Source: Chromatiales bacterium
GTDB lineage: Bacteria; Pseudomonadota; Gammaproteobacteria; Steroidobacterales; GCA-2729495
NCBI GenBank assembly: GCA_020831895.1
Contig: JAFIFS010000097.1
Coordinates: 1-58,482, forward strand
DNA: 58,482 nucleotides
Direction of reading: 5' to 3'
Under the pieces are notes generated by a model. It did no database searches, was not told the origin of the DNA, and saw nothing but the letters and a program-made list of their open reading frames with translations. The translations under genes were made by a program, and so were the position numbers. Shown in pieces: positions 20,890-31,951 of this stretch (positions within the stretch are counted from its first letter, which is position 1; every line of letters begins with the position of its first letter).

Positions 20890-22070
20890 ATGGCCGCGAG
20901 CAGCGCCCGGGCGGAGCTGAACCTGTCTTCCGGCTTCTTGGCCAGCATCCGGTCGAGCACGGGCTGCAGCGCTGACAGGGTGGCGGGCAGCTGCGGCAGC
21001 GGCGCCTGGCGGTGCTGGATGATCACGCCCATCGCGGTTTCGGCGAGGTACGGGCAGACCCCGGTCAGCATCTCGTGGAACATCACGCCGAGGCTGTAAA
21101 GGTCTCCGCGTGCGTCGACGGGCTCGCCGTGGCCCTGCTCCGGGCTCATGTAGAACGGCGTGCCGAAGATCGCACCCAGTCCGGTGAGCGCGGCATCGAG
21201 CGCAACCTGGCGGGCGAGCCCGAAGTCGGTCAGCGCGAGGCTGTCGTCGGCCCGGAGCAGCACGTTGGCCGGCTTCAGGTCGCGGTGGAGTATCCCCGCA
21301 TCGTGCAGCGCGTCCAGCGCGCCTGCGATCGTGCGCAGCAGCCCCAGCGCGGCCGCGGGGTCCAGCGGCTGGCCGAGGCGGCTCCTGAGGCTGCCGCCCG
21401 GGCAGTACTCCATCGCGATGTAGGCATGATCATCGGCGACGCCCAGGTCATGGATGCGGACGATGCTCGGGTGGCTGATCCCGGCTGCCAGCGAATACTC
21501 GCGCAGGAACCGGTCGAGCAGCCCCTCGTTGGCGCCCTCCGCCGCAAGCACCTTGAGCGCGACCTCGCCTCCCGTGGCGGGATCATGTGCAAGCCAGACC
21601 GTGGAGGTTCCAGTTCCGGCCAGCCGGCGCACCAGCCGGTAGTTGCGCGGGCCGGTCCGCGTGACCTCCGGACGCGGGGACTGTTCCGCGACGCGGCTGC
21701 GCAGCGCGGCCTCGGCCGCCTCGACGAAGCGCGCGTGTGTCATCCGGGTCCGCGTCAGGTAGTCCTCGGCGCCAGCCTTGATCGCGGCGACGATCTCGCG
21801 CTCCTCGCCCTCGCCGAAAAACAGCACAGGCGGAAAACCCCTGACCCGCTGGAAGGCCTCCAGCCATTCAAGCCCGGAAACGCCGCCAGCGGGCGAGCCG
21901 AGCAGCACGAGGTCATGACCGGCGCCGGAGAAAGCGTCCGGCAGCCGCCCCGCGGCCAGCGGGTCGTAGTCGAACACCACGGCGCCTGGCCAACGCGCCC
22001 CGAGGTGATGCGCGAGCAGCGCGCGGAACTGCGCCTGATCGTCGATGATCATCACGCGAGGCGTCAGCAT
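20853..22070 (-). CDS. Receiver-like domain fused to a serine/threonine protein kinase
   Basis: A 405-aa soluble protein. Residues 1-125 resemble a response-regulator receiver: the acidic pair is present in VMIIDDQAQF, but the phospho-acceptor aspartate is replaced by glycine (DLVLLGSPAGG, about residue 58), and the usual C-terminal KP is missing after AEDYL. Residues 145-400 are a Hanks-type kinase with all key motifs: glycine loop AGTGTSTVWLAH, lysine in EVALKVL, catalytic loop LHRDLKPANVLL, DFG in LTDFGLAR and the GTPFYMSPEQ activation segment. There is no transmembrane sensor domain. I start at the ATG at 22070. The gene begins 22 bp after the purF stop, so it is probably the last gene of that operon. 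The final residues and TAA stop lie in a REP-like unit. Confidence 0.88.
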   Translation of the reverse strand: MLTPRVMIIDDQAQFRALLAHHLGARWPGAVVFDYDPLAAGRLPDAFSGAGHDLVLLGSPAGGVSGLEWLEAFQRVRGFPPVLFFGEGEEREIVAAIKAGAEDYLTRTRMTHARFVEAAEAALRSRVAEQSPRPEVTRTGPRNYRLVRRLAGTGTSTVWLAHDPATGGEVALKVLAAEGANEGLLDRFLREYSLAAGISHPSIVRIHDLGVADDHAYIAMEYCPGGSLRSRLGQPLDPAAALGLLRTIAGALDALHDAGILHRDLKPANVLLRADDSLALTDFGLARQVALDAALTGLGAIFGTPFYMSPEQGHGEPVDARGDLYSLGVMFHEMLTGVCPYLAETAMGVIIQHRQAPLPQLPATLSALQPVLDRMLAKKPEDRFSSARALLAAISEESGLNALPQ

Positions 22071-22092
22071 CGTGACCCGCCCGGGTTGGTGC

Positions 22093-23634
22093 TCAGGCTG
22101 CCCGCGGGTCAGGGCTGGTGGCGGCTGCCGGATCCAGCCCGCTCTTGCGCAGCTGACGGGCATGCTCGCGTTCCTGCTTGGCGCGGTCCGAGCGCTGCTG
22201 CTCCAGCCGCTGCAGGTACTCGGGCGTCACGTCCGCGGTGACATACTGCCCCGAGAAGCACGAGGTATCGAACGAGCTGATGTCGCCATTGTCGAAGCGC
22301 ACGGCCTGCACCAGGTCGTCCAGGTCCTGGTAGATCAGCCAGTCGGCGCCAATGAACGACTGCACATCGGCCTCGCTGCGACCATTGGCGACCAGCTCGC
22401 TGGCTGCCGGCATGTCGATGCCGTAAACGTTGGGGTGGCGCACCGGCGGCGAGGCCGAGGCGAAGTAGACGCGGCGCGCGCCGGCCTCCCGCGCCATCTC
22501 GACGATCTGCCGGGATGTCGTCCCGCGCACGATGGAATCGTCGACCAGCAGCACGTTCTTGCCGCGGAACTCGAGGTCGATCGCGTTCAGCTTGCGGCGC
22601 ACCGACTTCCGGCGCATCTCCTGGCCCGGCATGATGAACGTCCGGCCAATGTAGCGGTTCTTGATGAAACCCTCCCGGTACTTGACGCCCAGGCCGTTGG
22701 CGACCTCGAGCGCGCTGGTCCGGCTGGAGTCCGGGATGGGGATCACCACATCGATGTCGTGGTCGGGCCGCTCGCGCAGGATCTTCGCCGCCAGATGCTC
22801 GCCCATGCGCAGCCGCGCCTTGTAGACCGAGATCCCGTCGATGATCGAGTCGGGACGCGCGAAATAGACGTACTCGAAGATACAGGGCGTCCAGCTGTGC
22901 TCCGTGCCGCACTGGCGGCTCTCGAGCCTGCCATCGCGCGTGATGATCACCGCCTCGCCGGGGCGGATGTCGCGCTCGTGCGCGAAATCCAGCGCATCCA
23001 TCGCCACGCTCTCCGAGGCAACCATGTACTCGTCGCCGCCGGGGCCGGCCCGCCGGCCCAGCGCAAGCGGGCGGATCCCGTGAGGGTCGCGGAAGGCAAC
23101 GATCCCGTAGCCCATGATCATGGCCACCACCGCATAGCCGCCGCGGCAGCGCCGGTGCACCGCCGCCACGGCCGCAAAGACTGCATCCGGCGTCAGCTGC
23201 TCGCCCTGCGTCATCTGCAGCTCGTGCGCGAACACGTTCAGCAGGGCCTCGGTGTCCGAACCCGTGTTCAGGTGGCGGCGGTCCTCGGAGAACAGCAGGG
23301 CCTTCAGCTCGTCGGCATTGGTCAGGTTGCCGTTGTGGGCCAGGCATATGCCGTAGGGCGAGTTCACGTAGAACGGCTGCGCCTCGGCCGAGCGCAGCGT
23401 GCCCGCCGTCGGGTAGCGCACGTGGCCGATGCCGACATTGCCGCGCAGCTGCACCATGTGACGCTGCTGGAACACATCCTGGACCAGGCCGTTCTTCTTG
23501 CGCGTCACCAGCGTCCCGTTGTCATCGGTCATGATGCCCGCCGCATCCTGCCCACGGTGCTGCAGCACGGTCAGCGCATCATAGATGGCCTGGTTGACCG
23601 GCTTGCGGCCCACGATTCCGACGATTCCACACAC
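22093..23634 (-). CDS. purF: Amidophosphoribosyltransferase
   Basis: Transfers the glutamine amide nitrogen to PRPP, the first committed step of purine synthesis. The start is a GTG at 23634, giving [16 protein letters not shown] with the catalytic N-terminal cysteine exposed after removal of the first residue. The glutaminase domain continues with HRGQDAAGI and RYPTAGT; the PRPP-binding loop is [15 protein letters not shown]. The 513-aa length fits (E. coli 505). It follows cvpA after 19 bp, the same order as E. coli dedD-cvpA-purF. The longer ATG reading upstream runs through cvpA and is not real. Confidence 0.96.
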   Translation of the reverse strand: MCGIVGIVGRKPVNQAIYDALTVLQHRGQDAAGIMTDDNGTLVTRKKNGLVQDVFQQRHMVQLRGNVGIGHVRYPTAGTLRSAEAQPFYVNSPYGICLAHNGNLTNADELKALLFSEDRRHLNTGSDTEALLNVFAHELQMTQGEQLTPDAVFAAVAAVHRRCRGGYAVVAMIMGYGIVAFRDPHGIRPLALGRRAGPGGDEYMVASESVAMDALDFAHERDIRPGEAVIITRDGRLESRQCGTEHSWTPCIFEYVYFARPDSIIDGISVYKARLRMGEHLAAKILRERPDHDIDVVIPIPDSSRTSALEVANGLGVKYREGFIKNRYIGRTFIMPGQEMRRKSVRRKLNAIDLEFRGKNVLLVDDSIVRGTTSRQIVEMAREAGARRVYFASASPPVRHPNVYGIDMPAASELVANGRSEADVQSFIGADWLIYQDLDDLVQAVRFDNGDISSFDTSCFSGQYVTADVTPEYLQRLEQQRSDRAKQEREHARQLRKSGLDPAAATSPDPRAA

Positions 23635-23653
23635 CTTCGCTGCTCTCCCCGCG

Positions 23654-24178
23654 TCAGGCCGCGTCACTGCGCGCAGGCAGCCACACCGCGCCATCGAGAT
23701 AATCCAGGCCCTGCCCGGCCAGCTCCCGCAGCCACCCGCCCAGTGGCGCAAACTGCGGAACCAGGCGCGACTCGCGCCACCATTCTTCCTGCTCGAACCC
23801 GGCCATCTCCAGCACCAGCACGCCCAGGGCCGCGAGCAGCACGCCACGGCCCAGACCGAACAGCATGCCGAGCAGGCGGTCGGTGCCCGTGAGCAGCGAG
23901 TGGCTGACCAGGTGGCCGATGATCGCACCGATCACGCTGCCGACGACCAGCACGCCCACCAGCACCATCAGCCGCCCTGCCCAGAGCAGGATCAGCGGGT
24001 CGGCGATCCAGTCGCCCAGCAGTCCACCGGCCTCGGCGCCGAAGCGTGCAGCGGCCCAGATGGCCAGTATCCACGTCAACAGGGAGAGCGACTCGCGCAC
24101 AAAGCCGCGCAGCACTCCGATCAGCGCGGAGACCACGATCACGCCCAGCAGCACGTAGTCGAGCATCATCAGATTCAT
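23654..24178 (-). CDS. cvpA: CvpA family membrane protein
   Basis: A 174-aa inner-membrane protein with four hydrophobic segments: residues 4-24 ([18 protein letters not shown]), about 30-47, 65-85 ([20 protein letters not shown]) and about 100-122 ([20 protein letters not shown]). The sequence [18 protein letters not shown] and the [11 protein letters not shown] segment are family signatures. In E. coli CvpA is needed for colicin V production and for bile and envelope stress tolerance, but its biochemical role is unknown. It lies between the SPOR protein gene and purF. Confidence 0.93.
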   Translation of the reverse strand: MNLMMLDYVLLGVIVVSALIGVLRGFVRESLSLLTWILAIWAAARFGAEAGGLLGDWIADPLILLWAGRLMVLVGVLVVGSVIGAIIGHLVSHSLLTGTDRLLGMLFGLGRGVLLAALGVLVLEMAGFEQEEWWRESRLVPQFAPLGGWLRELAGQGLDYLDGAVWLPARSDAA

Positions 24179-24198
24179 CGGGGCTCCAGGCGCATGAG

Positions 24199-24852
24199 CT
24201 ACTGGCGGACGACCTGTCCGCGATGACCCTCGCGCGCGAGGCGCGTCGCGAGTGATTCCGCCTGGTCACGGCTGTCCCCGGGCGGGCCGACGCGCACACG
24301 ATACAGGGTTTCTCCGTTGCGCTTAAGCGGCAGCAACCAGACCTCGAAGCCTTTGCCGCGCACCTCCGCCAGCAGGCGGTTGGCGTTCGCCTCGCTCGAG
24401 AAACTGCCGAGCTGGACCACCCAGCCTTGCTGCTCCGCGAGTCGCGCCGTCGCAGGTGCTGCCGGGGCTGGCGGCGGCGCGGCCGGAGGGGCTGCGCGCG
24501 GTGGGGGCGGAGGCAGTGCGGGCGGCGCTGCCGCACGCGCGGGCGGCGACGGATCTGCAGGGGGTGGCGGTGCGCGCGGCGGTGACTCGGCGGGCGGCGG
24601 GACCGGCTCGGGCAGGGGCTCGATCACGGGCTCCGGCGCAGGCTCGGCGACCGGCGGCGCCATGGGCTGGGCCACCGGAGGCTGCTCGCTGTCGCGCTCC
24701 AGCGTGATCGTATGCGTGCGCAGGTCCGGCAGGGCGGCCGGCGGCTCGGGCTGGTACTGGGTACCTCGCCCGAGGATGGCGGGCACGACCAGCGCCAGCA
24801 CGGCCAGCAGGACCACGCCGCCGATCATTCTTTCGAGGAGCCGCCGATCCAT
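24199..24852 (-). CDS. dedD: SPOR-domain cell-division protein, DedD type
   Basis: A 217-aa single-pass protein. A short cytosolic start (MDRRLLERMIG) is followed by a membrane segment (GVVLLAVLALVVPAILG), then a periplasmic linker of about 100 residues made almost wholly of P, A, E and V. The C-terminal SPOR domain (about residues 145-217) includes GWVVQLGSFSSEANANRLL and LYRVRVGPPGD. SPOR domains bind denuded glycan strands at the septum, so this protein probably helps constriction. Its ATG overlaps the folC stop (ATGA). Gene order folC-dedD-cvpA-purF supports the name. Confidence 0.9.
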   Translation of the reverse strand: MDRRLLERMIGGVVLLAVLALVVPAILGRGTQYQPEPPAALPDLRTHTITLERDSEQPPVAQPMAPPVAEPAPEPVIEPLPEPVPPPAESPPRAPPPPADPSPPARAAAPPALPPPPPRAAPPAAPPPAPAAPATARLAEQQGWVVQLGSFSSEANANRLLAEVRGKGFEVWLLPLKRNGETLYRVRVGPPGDSRDQAESLATRLAREGHRGQVVRQ

Positions 24853-26114
24853 CAGGAAGATCCCAGCCAGGCGAGTGCCGGGCCGACGATGCGAAACGAA
24901 CCAGTGACGATTATACGACCGCCAGGCGCCGTCAGCTCACGTGCCCGTGCCAGCGCGTCCCCGACCGAGGCGCAGTCCGCGGCAGCGCTGCGGCCCGCGC
25001 GGTCCAGGGCAGCCGCGAGCCGGCCTGTGCCGGCGGCACGCCCGTCTTCCGGACGACAGGTAACCACGGTGTCGACCAGGGGCGCCAGCAGCGCGATGCA
25101 GCCCTCGATGTCCTTGTCGTCCAGCATGCCCACGACCAGGCTGGTCCGGGCGGCTTCCGGCAGGCGCGCGATGCGCTCCAGCAGCGCGGCAACCGCCTGC
25201 GGATTGTGCGCGACATCGAGGATCCATTCGTGTTCACGCTGGATCCGCTGCAGCCGTCCCGGGAGCACAGCGCCGGACAGCCCGGCGAGGTCGCCCGGAT
25301 CGGGCAGTGGCTGGCGGCACCAGTCAGTGAACGCCGCCAGAGCAAGCGCAGCATTGCGCAGCTGGGCATCCCCCCAGTCCAGCGGGCACGGCAGCGGCCC
25401 CAGCGCCTGCCCGCGCAGCTCGAAACGAAAACTGTCGCCGACCCGCCCGGCCCCGAAGTCCCGTTTCAGGCAGGCCAGCGGTGCGCCCAGCGCACGCGCG
25501 CGGGTGCTGATCGCCAGCGGCACCGGCGTGTCCCCGTAATAGGCCGGGGCGCCCGGCCTCAGGATGCCTGCCTTCTCGGCCGCGATGGACTCGATGTCAT
25601 CGCCCAGCCACTGCTGATGGTCGAGTGCGATCGTCGTGATCAGGCTGAAGTCCGGATCCACCAGATTGACCGCATCCAGGCGCCCGCCCATGCCGACCTC
25701 CAGCACCCAGGCGTCGCAGCCCGCCTCGCTGAACGCCTGCAGCGCGGCCAGCGTGCCGAACTCGAAGTAGGTGAGCGGAGTCTCCCCGCGCGCCTGCTCC
25801 ACCGCCGCGAAGGCGGACAGCAGCCGGGCATCGCTGATCTCGGCACCGGCGATGCGCATGCGCTCGTGGTAACGGACAAGGTGCGGCGAGGTATAGAGGC
25901 CCGTGCGCCGGCCGCGGGCGGCGAGCAGGTTCTCCAGCATGCAGGCTGTCGAACCTTTGCCGTTGGTGCCGGCCACGGTGAACACGGCGCCGTGCGGAGT
26001 CTCGAGCTCGAGGCGGCCGGCCACCTCGGCCACGCGCTCGAGACCCATGACTATGGTTGCGGGATCGAGAGACTCCAGAAGGCTGAGCCACTCGTCGATG
26101 CTGCGAGCGCTCAC
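24852..26114 (-). CDS. folC: Bifunctional folylpolyglutamate synthase / dihydrofolate synthase
   Basis: Adds glutamate to dihydropteroate and extends polyglutamate tails on folates. The 420-aa Mur-ligase-type protein has the P-loop VAGTNGKGSTACMLENLL near residue 48, the SPHLVRYHERMRI segment, ITTIALDHQQWLGDD and the C-terminal domain with LDVAHNPQAVAALLERI. All family motifs are intact. It follows accD after 12 bp and overlaps dedD by ATGA, so it belongs to the fimV-to-purF operon. In Mur ligases the lysine of GLEAEKAGI-type motifs is carbamylated; here that is IAAEKAGILRPG. Confidence 0.95.
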   Translation of the reverse strand: MSARSIDEWLSLLESLDPATIVMGLERVAEVAGRLELETPHGAVFTVAGTNGKGSTACMLENLLAARGRRTGLYTSPHLVRYHERMRIAGAEISDARLLSAFAAVEQARGETPLTYFEFGTLAALQAFSEAGCDAWVLEVGMGGRLDAVNLVDPDFSLITTIALDHQQWLGDDIESIAAEKAGILRPGAPAYYGDTPVPLAISTRARALGAPLACLKRDFGAGRVGDSFRFELRGQALGPLPCPLDWGDAQLRNAALALAAFTDWCRQPLPDPGDLAGLSGAVLPGRLQRIQREHEWILDVAHNPQAVAALLERIARLPEAARTSLVVGMLDDKDIEGCIALLAPLVDTVVTCRPEDGRAAGTGRLAAALDRAGRSAAADCASVGDALARARELTAPGGRIIVTGSFRIVGPALAWLGSS

Positions 26115-26126
26115 CAGCGCCTCCGC

Positions 26127-26990
26127 TCAGTCTGCGGGAGCCGGGAGCTTGAGCAACTTCGCCAGCAGCGCCGCAAGCATGTCGCGCATCTCGCGCCGGT
26201 CGACGATCATGTCGATCGCCCCGTGCTCGAGCAGGAACTCGCTGCGCTGGAAGCCCTCCGGCAGCGTCTCGCGCACTGTCTGCTCGATCACGCGCGGACC
26301 GGCAAAGCCGATCAGCGCACCGGGCTCGGCGATGTTGATGTCTCCGAGCATTGCAAGGCTGGCCGAGACCCCACCCGTGGTCGGATCGGTCAGCACGGAG
26401 ACGAAGGGCGTGCGGGTCTCGGCCAGTGCGGCCAGCGCGGCGCTGGTCTTGGCCATCTGCAGCAACGAGTACAGGGCCTCCTGCATGCGCGCCCCGCCGC
26501 TCGAGCTGAAGCAGATCAGCGGCATCCGGTTGTCGCGTGACCAGGCCGCGGCCCGGCAGAACTTCTCACCAACCACGGAGCCCATCGAGCCACCCATGAA
26601 GCGGAACTCGAATGCGCAGGCGACGACCGGCTGGCCCTTCAGCGTCCCGCTCATCGCCAGCAGCGCGTCCCGCTCGCCGACGTCCTTCTGTGCCTGCGAG
26701 AGGCGGTCCCGGTAACGCTTGGTGTCGCGGAACTTCAGGGGATCCTGTGCGACCAGCTTCTCGGCGATCTCGCGGCCACTCCCCGCATCGAGGAACATCT
26801 CCAGGCGGTCGCGCGCACCGACACGCATGTGATGCGTGCATTTCGGGCAGACATGCAGGTTGCGCTCGAGCTCGGCGCGGTACAGCTGTGCACTGCACTG
26901 CGGGCACTTGATCCACAGACCCTCAGGCACCGAGCGGCGGCGGCGCTCGGTGGTGATGCGCGAGGGTATCAGTTTCTCGAACCAGCTCAT
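26127..26990 (-). CDS. accD: Acetyl-CoA carboxylase carboxyltransferase subunit beta
   Basis: The beta subunit of the carboxyltransferase half of acetyl-CoA carboxylase, which commits acetyl-CoA to fatty-acid synthesis. The 287-aa product begins [18 protein letters not shown] and has the N-terminal zinc ribbon with two CxxC pairs (CPQC and CPKC, about residues 29-51), then the crotonase-like core with [20 protein letters not shown] and [13 protein letters not shown]. Complete and typical. In the usual position between truA and folC. The partner accA is not in the window. Confidence 0.97.
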   Translation of the reverse strand: MSWFEKLIPSRITTERRRRSVPEGLWIKCPQCSAQLYRAELERNLHVCPKCTHHMRVGARDRLEMFLDAGSGREIAEKLVAQDPLKFRDTKRYRDRLSQAQKDVGERDALLAMSGTLKGQPVVACAFEFRFMGGSMGSVVGEKFCRAAAWSRDNRMPLICFSSSGGARMQEALYSLLQMAKTSAALAALAETRTPFVSVLTDPTTGGVSASLAMLGDINIAEPGALIGFAGPRVIEQTVRETLPEGFQRSEFLLEHGAIDMIVDRREMRDMLAALLAKLLKLPAPAD

Positions 26991-27017
26991 TGGCGCGCAA
27001 TCATAAACAGGTTCCGC

Positions 27018-27809
27018 TCACAGATCACCCGGCGCGTCACTGGGCGCCGGAAAGTCGAAGCCATGCGGATATTCGACGCGCGCAAGGTAGAGCCCCTGCG
27101 CAGGCGCGGTGGGCGCGGCCAGGCGCCGGTCCCGGGATGCGAAGACCGCGGCCAGCCAGTCCAGGTCCCGCTCGCCCAGCCCGATCGCGACCAGCGAGCC
27201 GACGATGTTGCGCACCATGTGGTACAGGAATCCGTTCGCCCGGCAGTCGACCACCAGCAGTTCTCCGCGCCGCTCGACAGTCAGCGCGAGCAGCCGGCGC
27301 ACGGGGCTGGTGGACTGGCAGCCGGCCGCGCGAAACGCGGAGAAGTCATGCTCGCCGAGCAGCAGCTCGCCGGCGCGGGCCATCGCCTGCACGTCCAGCG
27401 GGCGGCGCACCCACCAGGCCCGGAGCCGGGCCAGGGCCGGGCGGACCGGGCGGCACAGCACCAGGTAACGGTAGCTGCGGCTGAGCGCGGAGTGACGGGC
27501 GTGGAAGCCCTCGGGCGCGGGCCGCACCCAGCGCACGGAGATATCAGCAGGCAGGTGGCTGTTGGCCCCCATCAGCCAGGCCCGCGGATCCCGCTCGGTC
27601 ACGGTGTCGAGGTGGACGACCTGGTCCAGCGCATGCACGCCCGCGTCGGTGCGCCCTGCGGCCAGGCTGCTGACCGGCGCATCCGCCACGCTCGCAAAGG
27701 CCGCATCGACCGCGGCCTGGATGCTGGGCGCGTGCCCCTGCCGCTGCCAGCCGTTGTAGGCACTGCCGTCGTACTCGAGGCCGAGCACGAGGCGCCGGAA
27801 TCCGGTCAC
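27018..27809 (-). CDS. truA: tRNA pseudouridine(38-40) synthase
   Basis: Converts uridines 38, 39 and 40 of the tRNA anticodon arm to pseudouridine. The 263-aa protein has the catalytic aspartate in AAGRTDAGVHALDQVVH, LGLEYDGSAYNGWQRQ near the N-terminus and RANGFLYHMVRNIVGSL near the C-terminus, all family signatures. The predicted start is a GTG (27809), nine bases after the fimV stop. In gammaproteobacteria truA regularly follows fimV, as here. Confidence 0.95.
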   Translation of the reverse strand: MTGFRRLVLGLEYDGSAYNGWQRQGHAPSIQAAVDAAFASVADAPVSSLAAGRTDAGVHALDQVVHLDTVTERDPRAWLMGANSHLPADISVRWVRPAPEGFHARHSALSRSYRYLVLCRPVRPALARLRAWWVRRPLDVQAMARAGELLLGEHDFSAFRAAGCQSTSPVRRLLALTVERRGELLVVDCRANGFLYHMVRNIVGSLVAIGLGERDLDWLAAVFASRDRRLAAPTAPAQGLYLARVEYPHGFDFPAPSDAPGDL

Positions 27810-27818
27810 CGGGAGAGC

Positions 27819-30800
27819 TCAGTCGTCCAGCTCACCCAGCAGCTGGCGTGCCTGCTGGCGCTGGCCGGAATCACCTTCCTCCAGCACCTCGTTCAGGATG
27901 CTGCGCGCCCCGTCCGGGTCGCCCATGTCGACGTAGGCACGCGCGAGGTCGAGCTTGGTCCCGACCTCGGTCATCGTCGGCCCGTCCAGCCCGTCATCGA
28001 GGCGGGCCAGCGAGGCGGTCGGCTCGATTTCCTCGTCCCCATAGTCCTCATGGCTGGAGAGGTCCGCACGAAACAGCTCCGTCTCCGCATCGTCTGTCAC
28101 CTGGGCGTGGCTGGCGGTGTCCTCCATCTGCCACAGCTCGGGATCCAGGCCGGGCCCGCTGCGGGTCTCGCTGCCGTCCCCAAAATCGGGAACGCGGTCG
28201 AGATCGATCCCGAGGTCTTCGAACAGTTCCTCCTCGTCTGCCCGCGGTCCCGAGAGCACAGGTTGCTCTGCCGTGCCCTCGTGCGGGTCTTCGTCATGCG
28301 ACGGATCTGCCTCCAGGATGCCAGGACCGAACCCACCAGTCGCTTCGGTGCCGGGCATCTCCTGCTCCGCGGTGGTCTCGGTCATGCCCGGCTCCAGGGC
28401 CGTGGTCTCACCGCCGCCCAGGACGGGGAACGCGCCGCCGCTCGGCGCACCGGTCGAAGACTCGCCGTCGACGCCCGGACGCGGCTGCTCGGCGGTATCC
28501 TCGACCGCTTCGGGCTCAGCCTCAGGTTCGGGTTCGGGTTCGGGTTCGGGTTCGGGCGCAGCGAACACGCCGCTGTCCAGTCCCTCGACCGCAGTCTCGA
28601 GCTCGCTGAGGTCGAGGCCCAGCGTGTCCGGATCCAGCGCCTCATCGTCGGTGGCGGGCGCGTCGGCGACACCCCAGTCAGGCCGGGCCTCGATGGTGGG
28701 CGTCTCCATCGTCGGCGAGCCCTCCATCCGGGTGTCGAGAGTCGGACTCTCCATCGTAGGGGCGTCGCTGGCGTAGTCCACCTCGAGCGTCGGTGTCTCC
28801 ATCGTGGTCTCACCGGGCATCGCGCTGCGGGCCGTATCGTCGGCGGGCGCGTCGTCCTGCCCTTCGCCCAGGTCGAAATCGATGCTGTCGCCGGAGACCT
28901 GGCCAGACTCGTCCAGCCTGAAGTCGACCACGCTGCTGGCGGGTCCGTCGTCCAGGGGCAGGTCGACCTCGCCCGGCACAGCCACGGCCGGCCCAGCGGC
29001 GAACAGCGGGTCCTCCGGACACAGCTGGCGCCCCATGATCAGCACCTTGTTCCAGTCCGGGTCGCTCTCGTCACCCACCTGCTCCTGCAGGGCCTTGGCC
29101 GCCCTGAGGAACGCACCAGGGTTTTCCCAGACGAACAGCACCTCGAGCAGCTTCAGGCGCAGGTCGCGCCGGCCCGGCTCGGCCTCGATGGCCTGATTCA
29201 GCAGGTCGGCTGCCTGGTCGTAGAGGCCGTAGGCCATGTGGAAATCGGCCTCGGCCAGCACGTCGGGCTGATCCATGTCGAGCCCGGCCTCCGGACTGAT
29301 TGTGCCGTCGGGACCCGCCTGCGGCACCACCGGCGCACGCGCAACCACGGTGGCCTCGTCATCAGCCGGCGCCGGCGCCGCGGTCTGCCGCTCGGCCTCC
29401 TGCTCCTCCACCAGCATGCCACCCGGGCGCGGATCCGCGCCCGCCGTCGTCGCTGCGCTGGAGGCCGCATCTGCTCCGCCGACAGCGACGGGGGCCGTCC
29501 AGCCCCCCGAACCACCGCCTGGCAGCTCGGCATCCTCGTCGGACGAACCCCGGCGACGACGCATCAGGACCAGCGAGAGCAGCACGACCAGTGCGGCCGC
29601 TCCCCAGAGCCAGACGCTGGTCAGCAGCTCGACCAGCGGAGCGCGCGCGGGCGGCCGCCCGGCCGCCGGCGGCAGAGTGGCCGCCGGCGCTGCGGCATCG
29701 GCCGGCATTGGTGCTGCCTCGGCGAGCACCGCCGGCTCGTCCACAGGAACTTCGGCGGGCGCATCAGCAGCCGGCGCTGCGTCCCCGGCCTGGTCGACGA
29801 ACGGGGCGACGGGCGCTTCCGGCGCGGGCACAGCGGCTTCGGGCGACGCCTCGGCGAGACGGGCCTGCAGCGCGCTCAGCTCGGCGTCGCGCAGGGCCAG
29901 CAGGCGGCGCGATTCGGCCAGCTCGGCCTCGAGTTCCCGCACCCGGCCCTGCAGCGCCGGGTCCGCGCCACGGCCCTCGCCGACCGCAGCACCCGGGGCG
30001 ACATCGTCGCTCGGCGGAACGAGCTCGAGACGGGCCTCGGCCGGGCCACGCCACTCGAGGTTCTGCCGGGCGACCTCGGCCGTGGCCTCGCCGGCGGCAA
30101 GACGGCGCAGCTCCTCCCCGGGCGGCACCCGCAGGATCACGCCCGCACGCAGCTGGTTGATGTTGCCGGCAAAGGCCTCGGGATTGGCGCGGAACAGCGC
30201 CAGCATCATCTGGTTGACGGAGACATCGGCCGGGCGCAGCTCGTTGGCGATCTGCCACAGGGTATCGTTGCGCCGGACCTGGTAATCACCGGCCGGGGCC
30301 ACGGCGGGCGCCAGAGGCCGGGCTGGCGCAGCCGGAGCTGCGGGGGCGGGGGCCGGAGCAGGGGCAGGCGCCGCGGCGGCCGGGGCAGGCGTGGCCGGCT
30401 GTACGACCGCTGGCACAGGGGGCGCCGCTGCCTCGGCCGGGGTGCGCGGCAGGGCCTCACCAGAGAATACCGGGGGATCGAGCAGCACCGTGTACTCGCG
30501 CAGCAGCCGGCCGCGCGGCCAGCGCGCCTCGATCAGCAGCGTGACGAAAGGTTCGGTCACCGGCCGGTCCGAGGTGATACGGATCACGCCGCTGCGCGGC
30601 CCGGTAGCCTGGAGGCTGAAGGCCAGGTCCGACAGGAAGGCAGGCCGTTCGATCCCGAACCGCTCGAAGGTCTCCCGCGGCGCCAGCTCGATGCGCAGCT
30701 CGGCCAGTTCAGCGGCATCATCGGCGTTCACGGGAACCTCAGCCAGGAAGGGCTGGTTGAGGGCCGAACGCAGCTCGATCTCGCCAAGGCCAAGGGCCCC

Positions 30801-30860
30801 GGCGCTCAATGGCAGCAAACCCGCAAGCAGCGAGGTTGCCGCGACCAGAAATCGTGGCAT
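27819..30860 (-). CDS. fimV: FimV/HubP family polar hub protein
   Basis: A 1013-aa inner-membrane protein with peptidoglycan contact that marks the cell pole and is needed for type IV pilus assembly or polarity. In order: signal peptide (about 1-24), FimV N-terminal domain beginning LGLGEIELRSALNQPFLAEV, LysM domain (about 188-243, YQVRRNDTLWQIAN), coiled coil (about 295-335), Pro/Ala-rich linker, membrane segment (about 410-432, LWGAAALVVLLSLVLM), TPR-like part (about 535-600) and a long acidic region. Two internal low-complexity tracts are notable: a run of METPT/MESPT motifs near residues 680-720 and an EPEPEPEPEP tract near 772. The conserved C-terminal FimV motif LARAYVDMGDPDGARSILNEV is present. 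It heads the truA-accD-folC-dedD-cvpA-purF block. Confidence 0.93.
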   Translation of the reverse strand: MPRFLVAATSLLAGLLPLSAGALGLGEIELRSALNQPFLAEVPVNADDAAELAELRIELAPRETFERFGIERPAFLSDLAFSLQATGPRSGVIRITSDRPVTEPFVTLLIEARWPRGRLLREYTVLLDPPVFSGEALPRTPAEAAAPPVPAVVQPATPAPAAAAPAPAPAPAPAAPAAPARPLAPAVAPAGDYQVRRNDTLWQIANELRPADVSVNQMMLALFRANPEAFAGNINQLRAGVILRVPPGEELRRLAAGEATAEVARQNLEWRGPAEARLELVPPSDDVAPGAAVGEGRGADPALQGRVRELEAELAESRRLLALRDAELSALQARLAEASPEAAVPAPEAPVAPFVDQAGDAAPAADAPAEVPVDEPAVLAEAAPMPADAAAPAATLPPAAGRPPARAPLVELLTSVWLWGAAALVVLLSLVLMRRRRGSSDEDAELPGGGSGGWTAPVAVGGADAASSAATTAGADPRPGGMLVEEQEAERQTAAPAPADDEATVVARAPVVPQAGPDGTISPEAGLDMDQPDVLAEADFHMAYGLYDQAADLLNQAIEAEPGRRDLRLKLLEVLFVWENPGAFLRAAKALQEQVGDESDPDWNKVLIMGRQLCPEDPLFAAGPAVAVPGEVDLPLDDGPASSVVDFRLDESGQVSGDSIDFDLGEGQDDAPADDTARSAMPGETTMETPTLEVDYASDAPTMESPTLDTRMEGSPTMETPTIEARPDWGVADAPATDDEALDPDTLGLDLSELETAVEGLDSGVFAAPEPEPEPEPEPEAEPEAVEDTAEQPRPGVDGESSTGAPSGGAFPVLGGGETTALEPGMTETTAEQEMPGTEATGGFGPGILEADPSHDEDPHEGTAEQPVLSGPRADEEELFEDLGIDLDRVPDFGDGSETRSGPGLDPELWQMEDTASHAQVTDDAETELFRADLSSHEDYGDEEIEPTASLARLDDGLDGPTMTEVGTKLDLARAYVDMGDPDGARSILNEVLEEGDSGQRQQARQLLGELDD

Positions 30861-30922
30861 GAGATATCCCCGAATCGGCGTGCGCCGTCCGCGTAACGGC
30901 GCTTCACCCGCGAGGCATTATG

Positions 30923-31951
<1,029 letters not shown>

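Noticed and set aside
26829-30896. A 1355-codon open frame on the plus strand, opposite accD, truA and fimV
   Set aside because: It is antisense to three well-supported genes, has R/G/H/Q-rich low-complexity composition without known domains, and arises from the extreme GC bias that removes stop codons from other frames.
30917-30922. CATAAT as a -10 box for fimV
   Set aside because: No acceptable -35 lies 16-18 bp upstream, so it is not listed as a promoter.
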